A stretch of DNA of 64,000 nt from Ulva prolifera (lineage: Eukaryota; Chlorophyta; Ulvophyceae; Ulvales; Ulvaceae). Shown in pieces: positions 36,481-46,695 of this stretch (positions are counted from its first letter, which is position 1; each line of letters starts with the position of its first letter). Position numbers and translations under genes: made by a program. The stretch is from assembly GCA_023078555.1 (NCBI GenBank), contig CM041198.1:2592800-2656799 (forward strand), given 5' to 3'. Below the pieces are notes generated by a model. That model searched no databases, was not told the origin of the DNA, and saw nothing but the letters and a program-made list of their open reading frames with translations.

Positions 36481-37017
36481 TCAGCTATTTAGGCGTGGCA
36501 TCAAATGGTCGAGGATCAGGGGTGTGCCACCACTGATGCAACTCGCAATCCGCAGCTGTAGCATCGCTGATCGGTCGAGTGCACATAGAAACGAGATGAC
36601 TTGGCCTTGCACGCTCAGTGTGCAAGGCGCTGTGGTGCGGTCATGGAAACCGCGACCGCCTTCAGTCAACGTAGGCATCACCCATGTCGCCGCGAATGTA
36701 CACGCATGATTCAGTCTGCGAGCGTTGGCCGGCCATGCGGGGGTTGCCACTAGTTCATCGAGGTCTAGGGACGCTACTGGTAGCGGCGGCATGAACTGGC
36801 CGTCTCCATAGCAAGGAGTCTTTAATGTACTGCCGGCTGCACTGACGAGCTCAAAACCGAACGGCATGGCATTGCAATGCCCGCAACGGCCATTTGGGGC
36901 GCGTGGCTCGCGTGCTGGTGTAACGCGAAAAGGTAATATTGTTGATTCTCTTCGTCGCATAGTTGCATCGTAACGTCGACGATGCATTTGCGCCTGAGGT
37001 GCATCCCGTGCACGCAC
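36481..37017 (-). pseudogene. Helitron N-terminal domain with CxxC and SVQGQV motif
   Basis: A frame of 178 codons starts with basic text (RARDAPQAQMHRRRYDATMR). It continues with CGHCNAMPFGFE, a GDGQFMPPLP segment, LNHACTFAATW and TLSVQGQVISFLCAL. This order (CxHC, a small second Cys pair, Pro-rich turn, then xIxGQVYHxIGxL) is the N-terminal pattern of Helitron Rep-Hel proteins. It ends at TGA just before the Rep part. Its upstream end merges with the 22-residue repeats. Confidence 0.7.
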
Positions 37018-37019
37018 CT

Positions 37020-37285
37020 CACGTTGGCGTTAGGCGTTTGGCTTGCGGTGCTGTTGCGCTTGGGGAGCGTCTCGTGCTCGCATGTCGCGCTGGCGGTCCG
37101 CGTCTAGCAGGCGGTGTTGTTGCGCCTAGGGAGCGTCTCGTGCACGCATGTCGCGCTGGCGGTCCGCGTCTAGCAGGCGGTGCTACTACGCTTGGTGAGC
37201 GTCTTGTGCACGCAGGCTGCGCTGGCGATCTGCGCTGAGCAAGCGGTGCTGCCGCGCCTGGGGTGCCTTATGAGCGCTGGCATCG
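37020..37285 (-). repeat. 66-bp tandem repeats coding a basic 22-residue unit
   Basis: Units start near 37087, 37153 and 37219, with a partial unit on the left side. On the minus strand each encodes a variant of QHRLLDADRQRDMRARDAPQ plus two residues. Some units carry a TAG codon. This is an expanded form of the Arg-rich start common in Helitron proteins (RxRxR, ARRAAM type). Confidence 0.8.
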
Positions 37286-37593
37286 TTCTCTTTCCACATT
37301 TGTTGCTCGATGCTGAAGCGCTTGTGGTGCATTATCAATACGTTGGAGTTTCTTTGTTGCTGCATCTTGCATTCGGTGATGGTCTTGATCATGTTGTGCA
37401 AGGGGACAAAGTCGAGTTCGTTTAGCGGCAAGAACGCGTTCATGTGCGTGATAGGTGTCATCTGCTCGTCTCTTCGCTTTGCGTTAGCGATAGAGTCTAC
37501 GTTTCCATTGTATAGGTGTTTCGTCTGCAATTTGAATATTATATGACGCCGAATTCTAAGTATACATGTACGTATAAACTTCTGCAATATCAT

Positions 37594-38255
37594 GTTTACG
37601 CTGATGCCTATATATCTTGTCTTGAGGCCGATGCGTACCTACTAATTTCTTCTTGAGGTTGTCTCTATAGCTTTGCAACCAAAGTGTGGAATCTAAATCT
37701 GTGTGCCGGGCGAATGTATTGTATTCCAATCTTTGTTAGCTGTCGTGTTTATATGAAGATGCTGATGTATCTTATATATTGTTTCCATCCGAATCAATGA
37801 CCCGAATCAATGACTCGCTCTACCGACTCTGTCAGCCGCGGCATAGCCCACCCATGCACCGAACCGCAGAAAGTCATGGCAGGAAGGCGCGAGCATGCAG
37901 GCCACCTACTGTCAACCGCGCACAGACTCGCGAAGCTCCTTGACAATCAGAACGCATGACTGTTAATGCTTCGCGACTTGCCAGCGTGCAACACCTTGCA
38001 AACAGTACTGCATGTGAATGAAGCAGAGTGCGCAGACATCAACTGGCAAGCTGCAACATCTGTGGCCAGGTGGAGGAATCGGCCGCCACTGCCAGTAGTG
38101 AAGTGTATGGTAGAGTTGTGTAGATCGAAGTAAACAATGAATTACACATCCTCTAAAGGACATTCACGTTGACATGTAAACACCCACTACACAGCGCACA
38201 TAAGACGGTACACCAAATTCAACACCTCAATCGAAAACCGGGAGTGCATATTGAG
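37594..38255. other. Spacer between Helitron remnant and Ulp1 remnant
   Basis: AT-rich near 37.6-37.8 kb, with a short CCGAATCAATGAC repeat at about 37790-37815. No gene seen. The Helitron 5' end must lie here or earlier but I cannot fix it. Confidence 0.4.
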
Positions 38256-38394
38256 TCACATACTGTTGGAGTGAAGGCCAAAGGCAGCACACTCTAGAGT
38301 GCACATTTCCCTGTAGTGTGCTATGATCTTTGCCTGATCATGGGTGAATAAGGCGACATCTTGATTTCTGCATAGACTCTTCATCGCCATGATT

Positions 38395-38399
38395 GTGAA
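38395..38399. repeat. Target-site duplication GTGAA, left copy
   Basis: GTGAA immediately left of the solo LTR; the matching copy is at 38713-38717. Five base pairs is the usual Copia duplication. Confidence 0.85.
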
Positions 38400-38712
38400 T
38401 GTGGCAATATGAGCTCTGTTAGCTGCTATGATCCATAGTCATACTGTACAAACTCCTGCACCACGAAGTTCGCTCAGCTCAATGATCTCTGCTCTAGTGA
38501 GTACACACACAATCAGCGAAGCATTCTCACCTGTCAATTGCCAGTCAAAGATGACCTGGAAACAATAAATTGACAGCTACGTCCTATGTTACGTGCACTG
38601 GACAGCCGACCTACGGTCTGCCCGCAGACTCACAACCAAATTCATGTGATGTGTTGCACCCGCGTTATCACAGCTAGGACACGCTTGCACCGGGGAAGCT
38701 CGGCTTCCCACA
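38400..38712 (-). mobile_element. Solo LTR of the Copia-B family
   Basis: It starts TGTGG and ends CCACA, as does the LTR of Copia-B at 47171-47400, with which it shares most of its sequence (for example TGTGGCAATATGAGCTCTGT and CCGACCTACGGTCTGCCCGC). It is 83 bp longer because of an extra block at about 38457-38540. No internal element sequence is attached and 5-bp duplications flank it, so it arose by LTR-LTR recombination after insertion. It sits within the catalytic Cys exon of the Ulp1-like gene. Confidence 0.88.
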
Positions 38713-38717
38713 GTGAA
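38713..38717. repeat. Target-site duplication GTGAA, right copy
   Basis: Matches 38395-38399 on the other side of the solo LTR. Confidence 0.85.
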
Positions 38718-40441
38718 GACTCCACAGTCATACGAATTGTCTTGTTGAGGAGCCCCATTGCAGCTATCTAGGTTCCAATTTGTGCCTACATTCCAATGTA
38801 TTTTTTGCCCGCAGTGTCTAAGAGCGGAGCTCCGTGGGGGCTTGTTACCTCCGGATATAGCGCAGTGATGGGCTTTCTTCGCGGTACGAAGACCTTTGCC
38901 GACAATGTGACAAGCAGCAAATACGCATGCTACGACAGCGTGTAAGCAGTATGCTGAAATAGATGGCACCCCATCCGGATGGAAGAATGTCTGTCTAGAT
39001 CCAACAAGCGCACGTATAAATACCCGAAATGCGCCCAGGACGACCCCCTGCTTGGCTGGCCTCGCCGAGATGCCGCGCAATCGCGAGCACCTACCAGAGA
39101 TCCCGAATATGCAAGGGAAATCTGTATGTTGTGGTTGTGATTCATCAGAGCTGGCGCTGCGTTGATATTGCAGAGTGCCCGCGCTGGATGTGTGAGCAGC
39201 GGTGTATGCATGCGCCAATGTAGGATGCACCTTAAACCTGCTGTGGCGTGACATGGTTGCAGGCGCGTCGGACGCTGATGGCTCGGTGCGAGTGCTTGTT
39301 GGGCAGCATATCGGTTGGAGGACAGATAGGTGTCATCGTCTGTGATTATTGTGTTGCAAGACGTGGTGTGCGCCGCTGAGCTGGCTGTAGACACGTCAAG
39401 CGCGTGGCTGTTCATGTCGCAGCGTTCATTGATACACTGCATGCTTCGAACATGGTGCAGTGTTCGAGTTGCGACCAGACGTATTGTGGTGAACGGTGTT
39501 GTGCTGCATTTATACGTCTTCCACGCATTTGGAGTGTATATTGTGGGTTGTACTTGGACATGCAAGGGTCGCGTCAGCGAGTGACAACACATGTGTTTGG
39601 CTGATATTTTTTGAGTGCCAGTGTCACGACACACAACGCACTCAACTTGCAGCCGGTACGGCTATGTAGCCAACCATGATGTGAGAACAAACCTGGAGGC
39701 ATTGAGGGATTGGTTGAGGCTGGTGTTTGGGTTCGACCTGGCTCAGTTCATGCTGTTCTTGCGCCCACTCCAGTGCGGTCCACTAGACAACATCGTCCAC
39801 AATTTGCCTAAGGAATTCAGTATCGGTGGGAGCTTAGGATCGATCACAAGAATTGATGGACATGCATCAGAAGACCAATTGTAGCTCACCTTGAGCAGAA
39901 ACTGCAAGCATGAGCCATAAGATGAGAATTGCAGAGTTGAGACCGATCACATGACGCAATAGTCAACAAGACATAAGAGTACAACTCACACCCAATGGTT
40001 GTTCGTGAAGCTCACAGGCACAGCCATCTGGTCCATAGCTTGCAGTGATCCATAGCGAGTGCACCATTCCTTCCATGGTCGTTGTTGCTTGTCTGCTCGC
40101 CGCCATCTTTTTACATTGTCAGAGTTGAACTGACCACCTTGCAGCAGCTTCCCTATGAAGAAGCTGCTTCGTATCCATCGGACTGGTTGCTGACCACGGT
40201 TCGTATCGGCTTTCTACAAAAATATAGATAGTTTAGTTGTGGGATATCCATAACTGGGGATCCAAAAATATAGGCGACTAAATCAAGTGGTTAGAGCATG
40301 TCGTGTGTACTCATGACGTTACCAGTTCAATTCTCACTTTGATTGCTGCCACACGCGACCTTACGCGGCAAGGTACGTTCCCATCCACGTCATCATGCAC
40401 AGTCAGGCACGTACATTAACTCTTGTGCACACTCGATGAAA

Positions 40442-42340
40442 CTAATCAGCGTCTTGACATGTACCCTCAAATGTGTTGTCTCGGCAGTCTAATGGGGCAG
40501 CTGCAATGAGTGCAGACCAGCATGTGACCTCCACGCCACGAGCATCAGTCTTCACCATGCTCCAGATGATTGGTGGAGCGGCATCTTGCTCCCGTAGCAC
40601 ATGCAATAAAGCTGCATTGATGTATGCAACCCACAGATTTTTTACCAAATGTCACAGTATTCTTGGGGCCACTCCTGAAGATGCTGTTGTCCCCAGCCCG
40701 TGTCAGAAAGTCGCAAGGTAGTCGTGAGTAAGCGGTCGCAATCACATCACTACAGGGGCAACTTGGCAAGCCGCTCAGCAACAAGAATGTGCTCGTCAAA
40801 ATATTTGCTTAGCCTCTGTTTGTCGATCTCACCTAAGGGCGCCACGCCATGTAAGAAGATGTGTTTGCGGGCCAAGATATGACATACGCACACATCCCAG
40901 CACCAAGCCCACACCATCTTTCGTATGGGTTGAATTTTGCCTTGAGTGGGGTGCTTACACCAGCATCGGGTTTCTTGGCTTGGATACGCTGCAATCAAAG
41001 CCAACTTGGCGTCAAACCTCTAGATAAACAAAATGCAAGACAGTCACAACGCATACGCATAGTTCGGTATGGCACGGAACACAGATGAGTTAGTAATTCG
41101 CACCGATGCGGACGTCATCACCTCGTCACTTTCGAGCTCTTCCGGGAACTAGCAGAAATTTTGGGTTCTTCGATGCTGTGCAAACGAAGCTCATCGAAAA
41201 GCACCTTGCAAAGGCGCTTATACAAAGCTGAACCCACCATTGCGGAAGTTCTAACCGTATCGAGGCCCAACGCAGGAACCGTTTTCCCGGACGGTATCTG
41301 AACACCAAGCAGTATAAGTCTGATTGCGTCGGCACTCTGCATGTTGGATCGCATGAGAACTACCGTAGATCATACGAATCACATAAAAGTTACGACGGCC
41401 TCAACAACCGTTGTAGCAGCTAACACAAGCCGCACCCGCAGCATAGATGATCCCTGGGAGTGGCGACAAGTCCACCGGAATCGCACATTCAAGCCCCCAA
41501 CACTACTTGCCGAAAGTATTGATGCCCTCTATTTGGCTGGTGGTGAGAGTAGAGCCTGACTCTTCATCAAGAATTGCTCTTGCGGAATTTGCGGGATGTC
41601 CAACCACGGCCCTGCCAATTGAGAGACTGTTCATCTTCAAGCCGAAATCATGTACAGCCTTGCTCATATCTTGTTTGCCACCGTCCCATCCGATCATATG
41701 CCGGAGGATCTCTGTTGTAGCATTGGCTAGTTGCTTGTGCATCCTATCTAATTTCCAAGATAGCACTCGCGGATCATTCCCCTGCAGCAAACATCGCGCA
41801 ACAAGCATACAAAGAAAGGCCCTGCTGGCATGGCCTCATGAGCGGCAAGCTTGAAAGTGAGGCCCGCACCATGCTACAAAGAGCCGGTCCAATCCCCGGA
41901 TCAGATGGCACCATGTTGAGGATGTTGTGACAGATCTGCCACCATGCGATGTAGTTTTGGTTCGTTTTGTGGCTAATGCTGATAATGAATCAGAGCCGGC
42001 ATGCACCAATGAGGCTGGAGGAAGGTTCTGTACACGCTGCAACAAGTATAGTGGGAATGGCTCACCAGAATAGCTTGCGAGGTGTGTTTGAGCATCTGTC
42101 CGTCTTTGAGGTTGGAGGGGGCGCATTCAATCTGGCCTGATACTTGTCACCCTCAGCCGCTCCCACGACACGTTCATGATTCTCTTGTGTATATGCCATG
42201 TCATGCAAAATGACACGTGGCAACAATTGTTGCCAGCAGCCCTGCAAGATGCATGGAAGCAAGGAACGCACTAAGTTGAGCAACCAGTGATGGCATGGAT
42301 CCTTGGACATGCGCACTGCCTTCTCTTCGGTGTTCCATGT
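40442..42340 (-). pseudogene. Upstream fragments of the Ulp1-containing gene, unrecognised
   Basis: Minus-strand frames of protein-like composition lie here: 42340-42062 (VRMSKDPCHHWLLNLVRSLL), 42126-41836, 41808-41503 (AVHDFGLKMNSLSIGRAVVG, then TLTTSQIEGINTFGK) and 40799-40545. They do not join cleanly. The first is the continuation of the 47101-46869 frame across Copia-A. I do not recognise the fold. The unit could be a large DNA transposon with a terminal C48 peptidase domain, or a host gene. Confidence 0.4.
42336..42340. repeat. Target-site duplication CATGT of Copia-A, left copy
   Basis: CATGT directly before the left LTR; the matching copy is at 46869-46873. Confidence 0.88.
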
Positions 42341-42599
42341 TGTCATGACAGCGGGAGCTCAGTGAACACGATTACAGTGTGGGGAGTGACCAGTCAGGAT
42401 ATCACGATGGTAATGGATATCACACCTGTCATGACAGCGGGAGCTCAGTGAACACGATAGTGTTCACCTGCTACAGTCTACCTATATGCAATCAAATACC
42501 CAACTGCCATGACCCTCTGCACAGACCTAATCAGACCTATGCATGCACATGCATGCCATGCACACAGTGCACTGGACTACACAACAACTTCTCACGACA
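42341..42599 (-). repeat. Copia-A 3' LTR (259 bp, with internal 86-bp duplication)
   Basis: The first 32 bp (TGTCATGACAGCGGGAGCTC and 12 more) recur at 42427 after a 54-bp spacer. From 42427 to 42599 it matches the 5' LTR except for one base (AACACG against AAGACG). Confidence 0.9.
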
Positions 42600-42609
42600 C
42601 GCCCCCTTA
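42600..42609 (-). other. Copia-A polypurine tract
   Basis: On the minus strand AAGGGGGCG lies directly before the 3' LTR, the expected plus-strand primer for reverse transcription. Confidence 0.7.
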
Positions 42610-42611
42610 GT

Positions 42612-44130
42612 CTAGGACACAACACCGAGAGTCTGACGGTGCTTTTCAAACAGCTGCTGTGGCAGTGGCTTGGTCAAAACATCGGCATGATTGTCAGCAG
42701 TGGGGACTGGAATGAACTTCATCTGCTGACGTGCTACCTTCTCCCTCACATGATGATAAATAATCTCAATATGCTTCGTCCGTGCAGCTGAGAGAGGATC
42801 TTCAATCAAATACTTTGCTGCACGATTGTCTAAACCTACAGAGACACATGATGGTGGCAAGCCCATCTGAGGAGCTAGCCCACAAAAATACTGAACTTCT
42901 TTGGCTATTTCCCCAGCTGCAACATACTCAGCTTCTGATGATGATCTGCTAACTGCTGGCTGTCTGGCGGACTTCCATGCAATAGAGCCCAGGCCACATT
43001 TGACAATGAACCCTGTAGTCGATCTACGAGTTAAGGGACAACCGGACCAATCAGAGTCACAATACCCATATAATACACATTGAGGACCACCAAGACGCAA
43101 GCTGTAGGATGCGGTTCCCTTGAGATACAACAAAACATCCCTGATCCTAGCCAAGCTGCTGCAAGTCGGCTGCTGTGTTGATCTGGCTAGATATGACACA
43201 GCGAAGGAGATGTCGGGCCTGGTATTGTTGGCAATATGTAGTAGAGCACCGACGATTGACTTGTACTGTGAAATTGCAGCTGCATCAGTGACATCTTAAC
43301 CAACAGGATCTTTGTAGACATTCACAATCATTGGAGTTGCAATTGCCCAGGCAACCTGCAGTTGATGCTGCTCAATCATCTTCTCAATATGCCGTTGCTG
43401 CTTCAAGTAGATTGTTTTTGCTGGTCTGTTTCTGGTGATGGTCATCTGGAGAAAATACTGCGATTCGCCGGTGTCCTTTCCTGGGAATTTTGAGAGTAGT
43501 TCTTTCTTGATGAATTGAACGCTGTAGAGCTTCAGTGCTGCGATCTGAATGTCATCAACATAGCAGAGCAGGAGGACAAAGCCTAACTCATCTGTCCACA
43601 ACATAAACACTGCTGCATCACTCTTGCATTGCACAAATCCGAGTGACATGATGAAGGCTGTCAGCGTCTCGTTCCAGACGCGGGGAGCTTGCTTGAGACC
43701 ATACAAGCTTTTGCTCAGAATGCACACACGACCTGAATTGTCATCATAGCCAGCTGGCTGTCGCATGTAGATCTCCTCGGCAACCGTGTCTTGGATAAAA
43801 GCATTCTTGATGTCAATTGAATGACATTCCATGTCAAAGCAGGCCACTATTGACAGGAATAAGCGCACAGTGCTTGCACGCACCACTGGAGCAAAGACTG
43901 CATTGTAGTCGATGCCCTCTTTCTGATAAAACCCTTTGATCACTAGTCTGGCTTTATATCTCTCAATGCTTCCATCTGCATTGAGCTTGCGCTTGAAGAC
44001 CCATTTGCTTGGAATGGCCTTCTTCCCCTGTGGAAGCGCGGTCAGGTGCCACGCTCCCATCGCAATCAGAGCATCATACTCTGTATCAATTGCTGCTTGC
44101 CAGAATGGTGCTTCTGGACCTGTGAGTGCT
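42612..44130 (-). pseudogene. Copia-A reverse transcriptase and RNase H
   Basis: The RT frame (44060-43296, open further upstream to about 44165) has KWVFKRKLNADGSIERYKAR, DIKNAFIQD (first catalytic Asp), KSLYGLKQAPRVWNETL and LLCYVDDIQIAA (the YVDD active site). A TAA codon at 43298-43296 interrupts the same frame, which then continues through RPDISFAVSYLARSTQQ to RNase H (CDSDWSGCPLTRRSTTG, SRSSSEAEYVAAGEIAKEV, LDNRAAKYL, KHIEIIYHHVRE) and ends beside the polypurine tract. Apart from the stop, the domain is complete. Confidence 0.9.
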
Positions 44131-44134
44131 TCCG

Positions 44135-45580
44135 CTATCGTCGAGGGCTCAGGGGGAAGCCCGACAACGGAAAATTTACGTATGAGCTTCTAGGTAGCCC
44201 ATACATAAACTTGCCGTAAACATCTTTCGGCGACTCACGAATGCGCTCGCTGCGGCGCAATTCTGGCTGCTCTGCAGGCGGGGCTGCGGGCGGAGCTGCA
44301 GGCTGGGCTGCAGGCTGGGCAGACTCATCGAACAGTGGATTGTTCGCCATGAGTGGATTGAGTTGCTGAAGTGGCAATGCTGGTGCTGCGGGTGCTGGTG
44401 CTGCTGGTTGAGCTGGAGCTGGTGGAGCTGGTGGAGCTGGTGCTGCTGGTGCTGCTGGTGCTGCTGGGGCAGCAGGATCTGCCAGGAGATCAGAGCATGC
44501 ATCAATGTGTATGTCGCTGGCTGGTGATGCCGATTCATCAAACATCACATCACGTGTAGTGATCACTTTGCCATTTGGGACCAGCACGCGGAAAGCTTTG
44601 AAGTTGGGCTGAGCATACCCAATAAACTTGCCGACATTTGCCTTTGGAGGCAGGGAGCGCTTGTTGCGTGCTTGCTGTGGCAATTTGTACCAGCAGGTGC
44701 AGCCGAAGAGCCGGAGATAGCTGATGTCCGGCTTCGTGCCCTTCACAAGCTGCCAAGAGCTGGGGCCACCATCGCTGCTTGAGATGTTTGAGATATACAC
44801 TCCATGCATGAGTGCATCACCCCAGTAGCATTTCCTCAGACCTGAATCTGCAAGCAATGCATCACGAATCGGGCTCACGGAGCCGATTCCCCGCTCTGCA
44901 TGGCCATTCTCCGCAGGGCTGTAGCCGGAAGTGGGCTGTCGCTCAATCCCTTTGCCTTTGAAGAATGCATGCATATCATGTGACAGGAACACGGAGTCCC
45001 GGTCAAACCTGATCGCTTTGACACGTGCATCATACATCTTCTCGACTCCTAGGATGATCGATTTGAGTGCTGGAGCTGCATCGGATTTGCGTTGGATAGG
45101 TTCTACAATCTTGTAATTGGAGTAGTAATCGACAACTATCAAGAAGTAGTTCATCCCACCCGCGCTGGTGTCGAACGGGCCTGCGATGTCTGCATGGAGT
45201 TTTGCAAACTTGACTTGCTCGCGTGCATGAGAAGCTGGGAAGCTCTCGCGCTGCATTTTGCCTTGTGCACATGGGCTGCACACGGCTGTGGATTGAGAAA
45301 GCGCCTCAAAGTCTGTTGCTGGCGGGAGGCCATCGACGGTCTAACCTCTGGACATTTTGGCAAGGGTTGTGATGCCGGTGTGTCCGAACCGGCGGTGCCA
45401 CAATCGGGCGTCTGCTTTGGAGACAGTCTGCGCGGCTGCTGGTGCATGCGGCGCGGCAGCCTGTGTGCACTGCTGTGGAGTGCATTCGACTTCGTACAGT
45501 TTGTGTGATAGCTGGCCACGTAAGAGCTGGTGACCTTTGTGGCGCAACATGAGCGCGCCATGTTTGCCATTATATGACAT
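44135..45580 (-). pseudogene. Copia-A pre-integrase and integrase
   Basis: The zinc-binding part has LWHRRFGHTG (His pair, frame 45580-45341) and CSPCAQGKMQ (Cys pair, frame 45283-44135); a TAG at 45343-45341 and 19 in-frame codons separate them. The catalytic core shows LHADIAGPFD, IRFDRDSVFLS and YSPAENGHAERGI, the D, D and E residues. A long Ala/Pro linker (PAAPAAPAAPAPPAPPAPAQ) follows the DVMFDESA segment. The frame ends at 44135, and a shift near 44.18 kb leads into the RT frame. Confidence 0.88.
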
Positions 45581-45581
45581 G

Positions 45582-46059
45582 CACGACCGAGAGATATCAG
45601 ATTGTGCTGCAAATTGGGCACAAGAAGCACGTCTTGCAGAGTGACGAGCTCACCTAGATGGTTGGTCAGCCGCACTTCGCCTTTTGCTGTGATAGCTGCG
45701 GACTGGTTGTTTGCGACAGTGCATGACGATGCATATGGCTGCGCATTGTGGAGCAGGCTTGCATCGTTGACCATGTGGTCAGTGCAAGCTGAATCGAACA
45801 GCCATTTGGAGCTGGAAGCGGACACCTGGTTCGCTGAGACGCAAAAGAATGCGCTGCTGTAATTCGCCTGTGGGCGTCCGCCGCGGCCACGGCCTCCGCC
45901 GCGCCCGCCACCGCCACCGCGCCTGCCACCGCCGCGTGCATTGCCGCGACCACCGCCTCGCGGGGGGTTGCCATTGTCATGCGACTGCTGATCGTTGCGC
46001 AGCTTTTTTTTTTGTAACACTGTAGAATGTTGTGGCCAGTTCTGTGACAGTACGCACAT
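45582..46059 (-). pseudogene. Copia-A aspartic protease
   Basis: This frame lies -1 relative to gag. It has a Gly/Arg-rich stretch (GGGRGNARGGGRRGGGGGRG) and then SKWLFDSACTDHMVND, the DSxxTxHM protease motif with Cys in place of Gly/Ala. LVTLQDVLLVPNLQHNLISL follows. The frame is lost near 45580 by a one-base indel. The catalytic Asp is kept. Confidence 0.8.
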
Positions 46060-46650
46060 GCGCCGCTGGTGTCGGCGACAGCGTAAGCTTGCTGTCCGGC
46101 AGCAACTTCACGCTTGGCTAGCATGTCAGCACCGAACGTGCCTCGCATGTTCTCGATGATGTCGGCGTATGACATCAGCGGCTTGTGAGCGAGCAGGCTC
46201 TGAGACCAAGCCGCTAGCTGTGATTCACTCAGTGCAGCCAGGAACAAAAGCACAAATGCCTCTTCCTCAAGCATGGCTGCTGTGGCCAACTGACCACGGA
46301 GGTCGTTAGCGCGTGCAATGAACTCCTCAAGGGATTCAGTGGACTCCTTTCTGAAGGAAGTCTGCAATTTCTGAAGTGACATCTTGCGTGCCGCACTCAC
46401 GCCTACGAATTGAGCATTCAAGGCAGTCCAGATCTCCTTGGGAGATTTGGCAGGATCTACTACGTGGAGTAGATCGTCACCCACATTCATTGAGATTGCG
46501 AGTCGAGCCTTAGCTTTGATCATGTCCGTCCCACTGTCTTCTGTGATTGCCTTCCAGCAGCCATCGTACAATTGCAGCAGCAGCGTCATGCGCTTGAACC
46601 AGCTCACGGCATTCGCAGCCGTAAGCTCGATCCCGAGCTTGAATTGATTG
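45900..46650 (-). pseudogene. Copia-A gag with CCHC zinc knuckle
   Basis: The UBN2/retrotran-gag type core is easy to see: NAVSWFKRMTLLLQLYDGCW, AKSPKEIWTALNAQFVG, LQTSFRKESTESLEEFIARA and LFLAALSESQLAAWSQSLL. The zinc knuckle CAYCHRTGHNILQC (CX2CX4HX4C) lies at about 46045-46010. It is followed at once by an A10 run where the frame of protease begins at -1. The 0 frame stays open for another 340 nt but its text there is out-of-frame protease. Confidence 0.85.
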
Positions 46651-46680
46651 ATTTGCTCATTGTTGGCGCAGTGGAGTCGT

Positions 46681-46695
46681 CAGAAGCCCATAACC
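46681..46695 (-). other. Copia-A primer binding site, half-tRNA(iMet) type
   Basis: Directly inside the 5' LTR the minus strand reads GGTTATGGGCTTCTG. Its first ten bases are complementary to GCCCAUAACC, the anticodon-loop region of initiator tRNA-Met, not to the tRNA 3' end. Drosophila copia and yeast Ty5 prime with such an internal tRNA fragment. Confidence 0.6.

Larger units (their letters stand above)
31762..37593 (-). mobile_element. Decayed Helitron with Copia fragments inside
   Basis: Minus-strand fragments appear in Helitron order: an N-terminal RxR-type repeat region (37.6-37.0 kb), the Cys-containing N-terminal domain (37.0-36.5 kb), the Helitron-like N / Rep region with an HCH motif (36.3-35.0 kb), and at the far left a piece that resembles a SF1 helicase C-terminus (32.4-31.8 kb). 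The middle, where the rest of Rep and most of the helicase should be, is occupied by gag-pol fragments of Copia-E. Frameshifts and stops break every part, so the element is dead. I could not place the TC start or the CTRR/hairpin end, so the outer limits are only those of the coding remnants. Confidence 0.7.
38256..40213 (-). pseudogene. Ulp1/SENP-like C48 cysteine peptidase, split by a solo LTR
   Basis: Ulp1-family peptidases cleave SUMO or related conjugates, and some large DNA transposons carry them. An exon at 40213-39990, after an intron end TTTTTGTAG, reads RWIRSSFFIGKLLQGGQFNS through MAVPVSFTNNHW, the His-Trp catalytic signature of the family, and ends at GTGAGT. The catalytic Cys exon has APQQDNSYDCGVF at about 38760-38720, the Gln and Cys of the active site. 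Directly after it a 313-bp LTR is inserted. Beyond the LTR the frame resumes with TIMAMKSLCRNQDVALFTHD and ends at TGA 38258-38256. The middle part (39.9-38.85 kb) is poorly resolved and the catalytic Asp was not found. The gene is broken. Pieces upstream at 41.5-42.3 and 46.9-47.1 kb may belong to the same unit. Confidence 0.7.

Noticed and set aside
36963-37238. Plus-strand ORF of 91 codons with internal repeats
   Set aside because: It is the shadow of the 66-bp Helitron repeats read on the wrong strand.
32761-37285. Regularly spaced repeats considered as a CRISPR array
   Set aside because: Units are contiguous and coding, without unique spacers, and the genome is eukaryotic.
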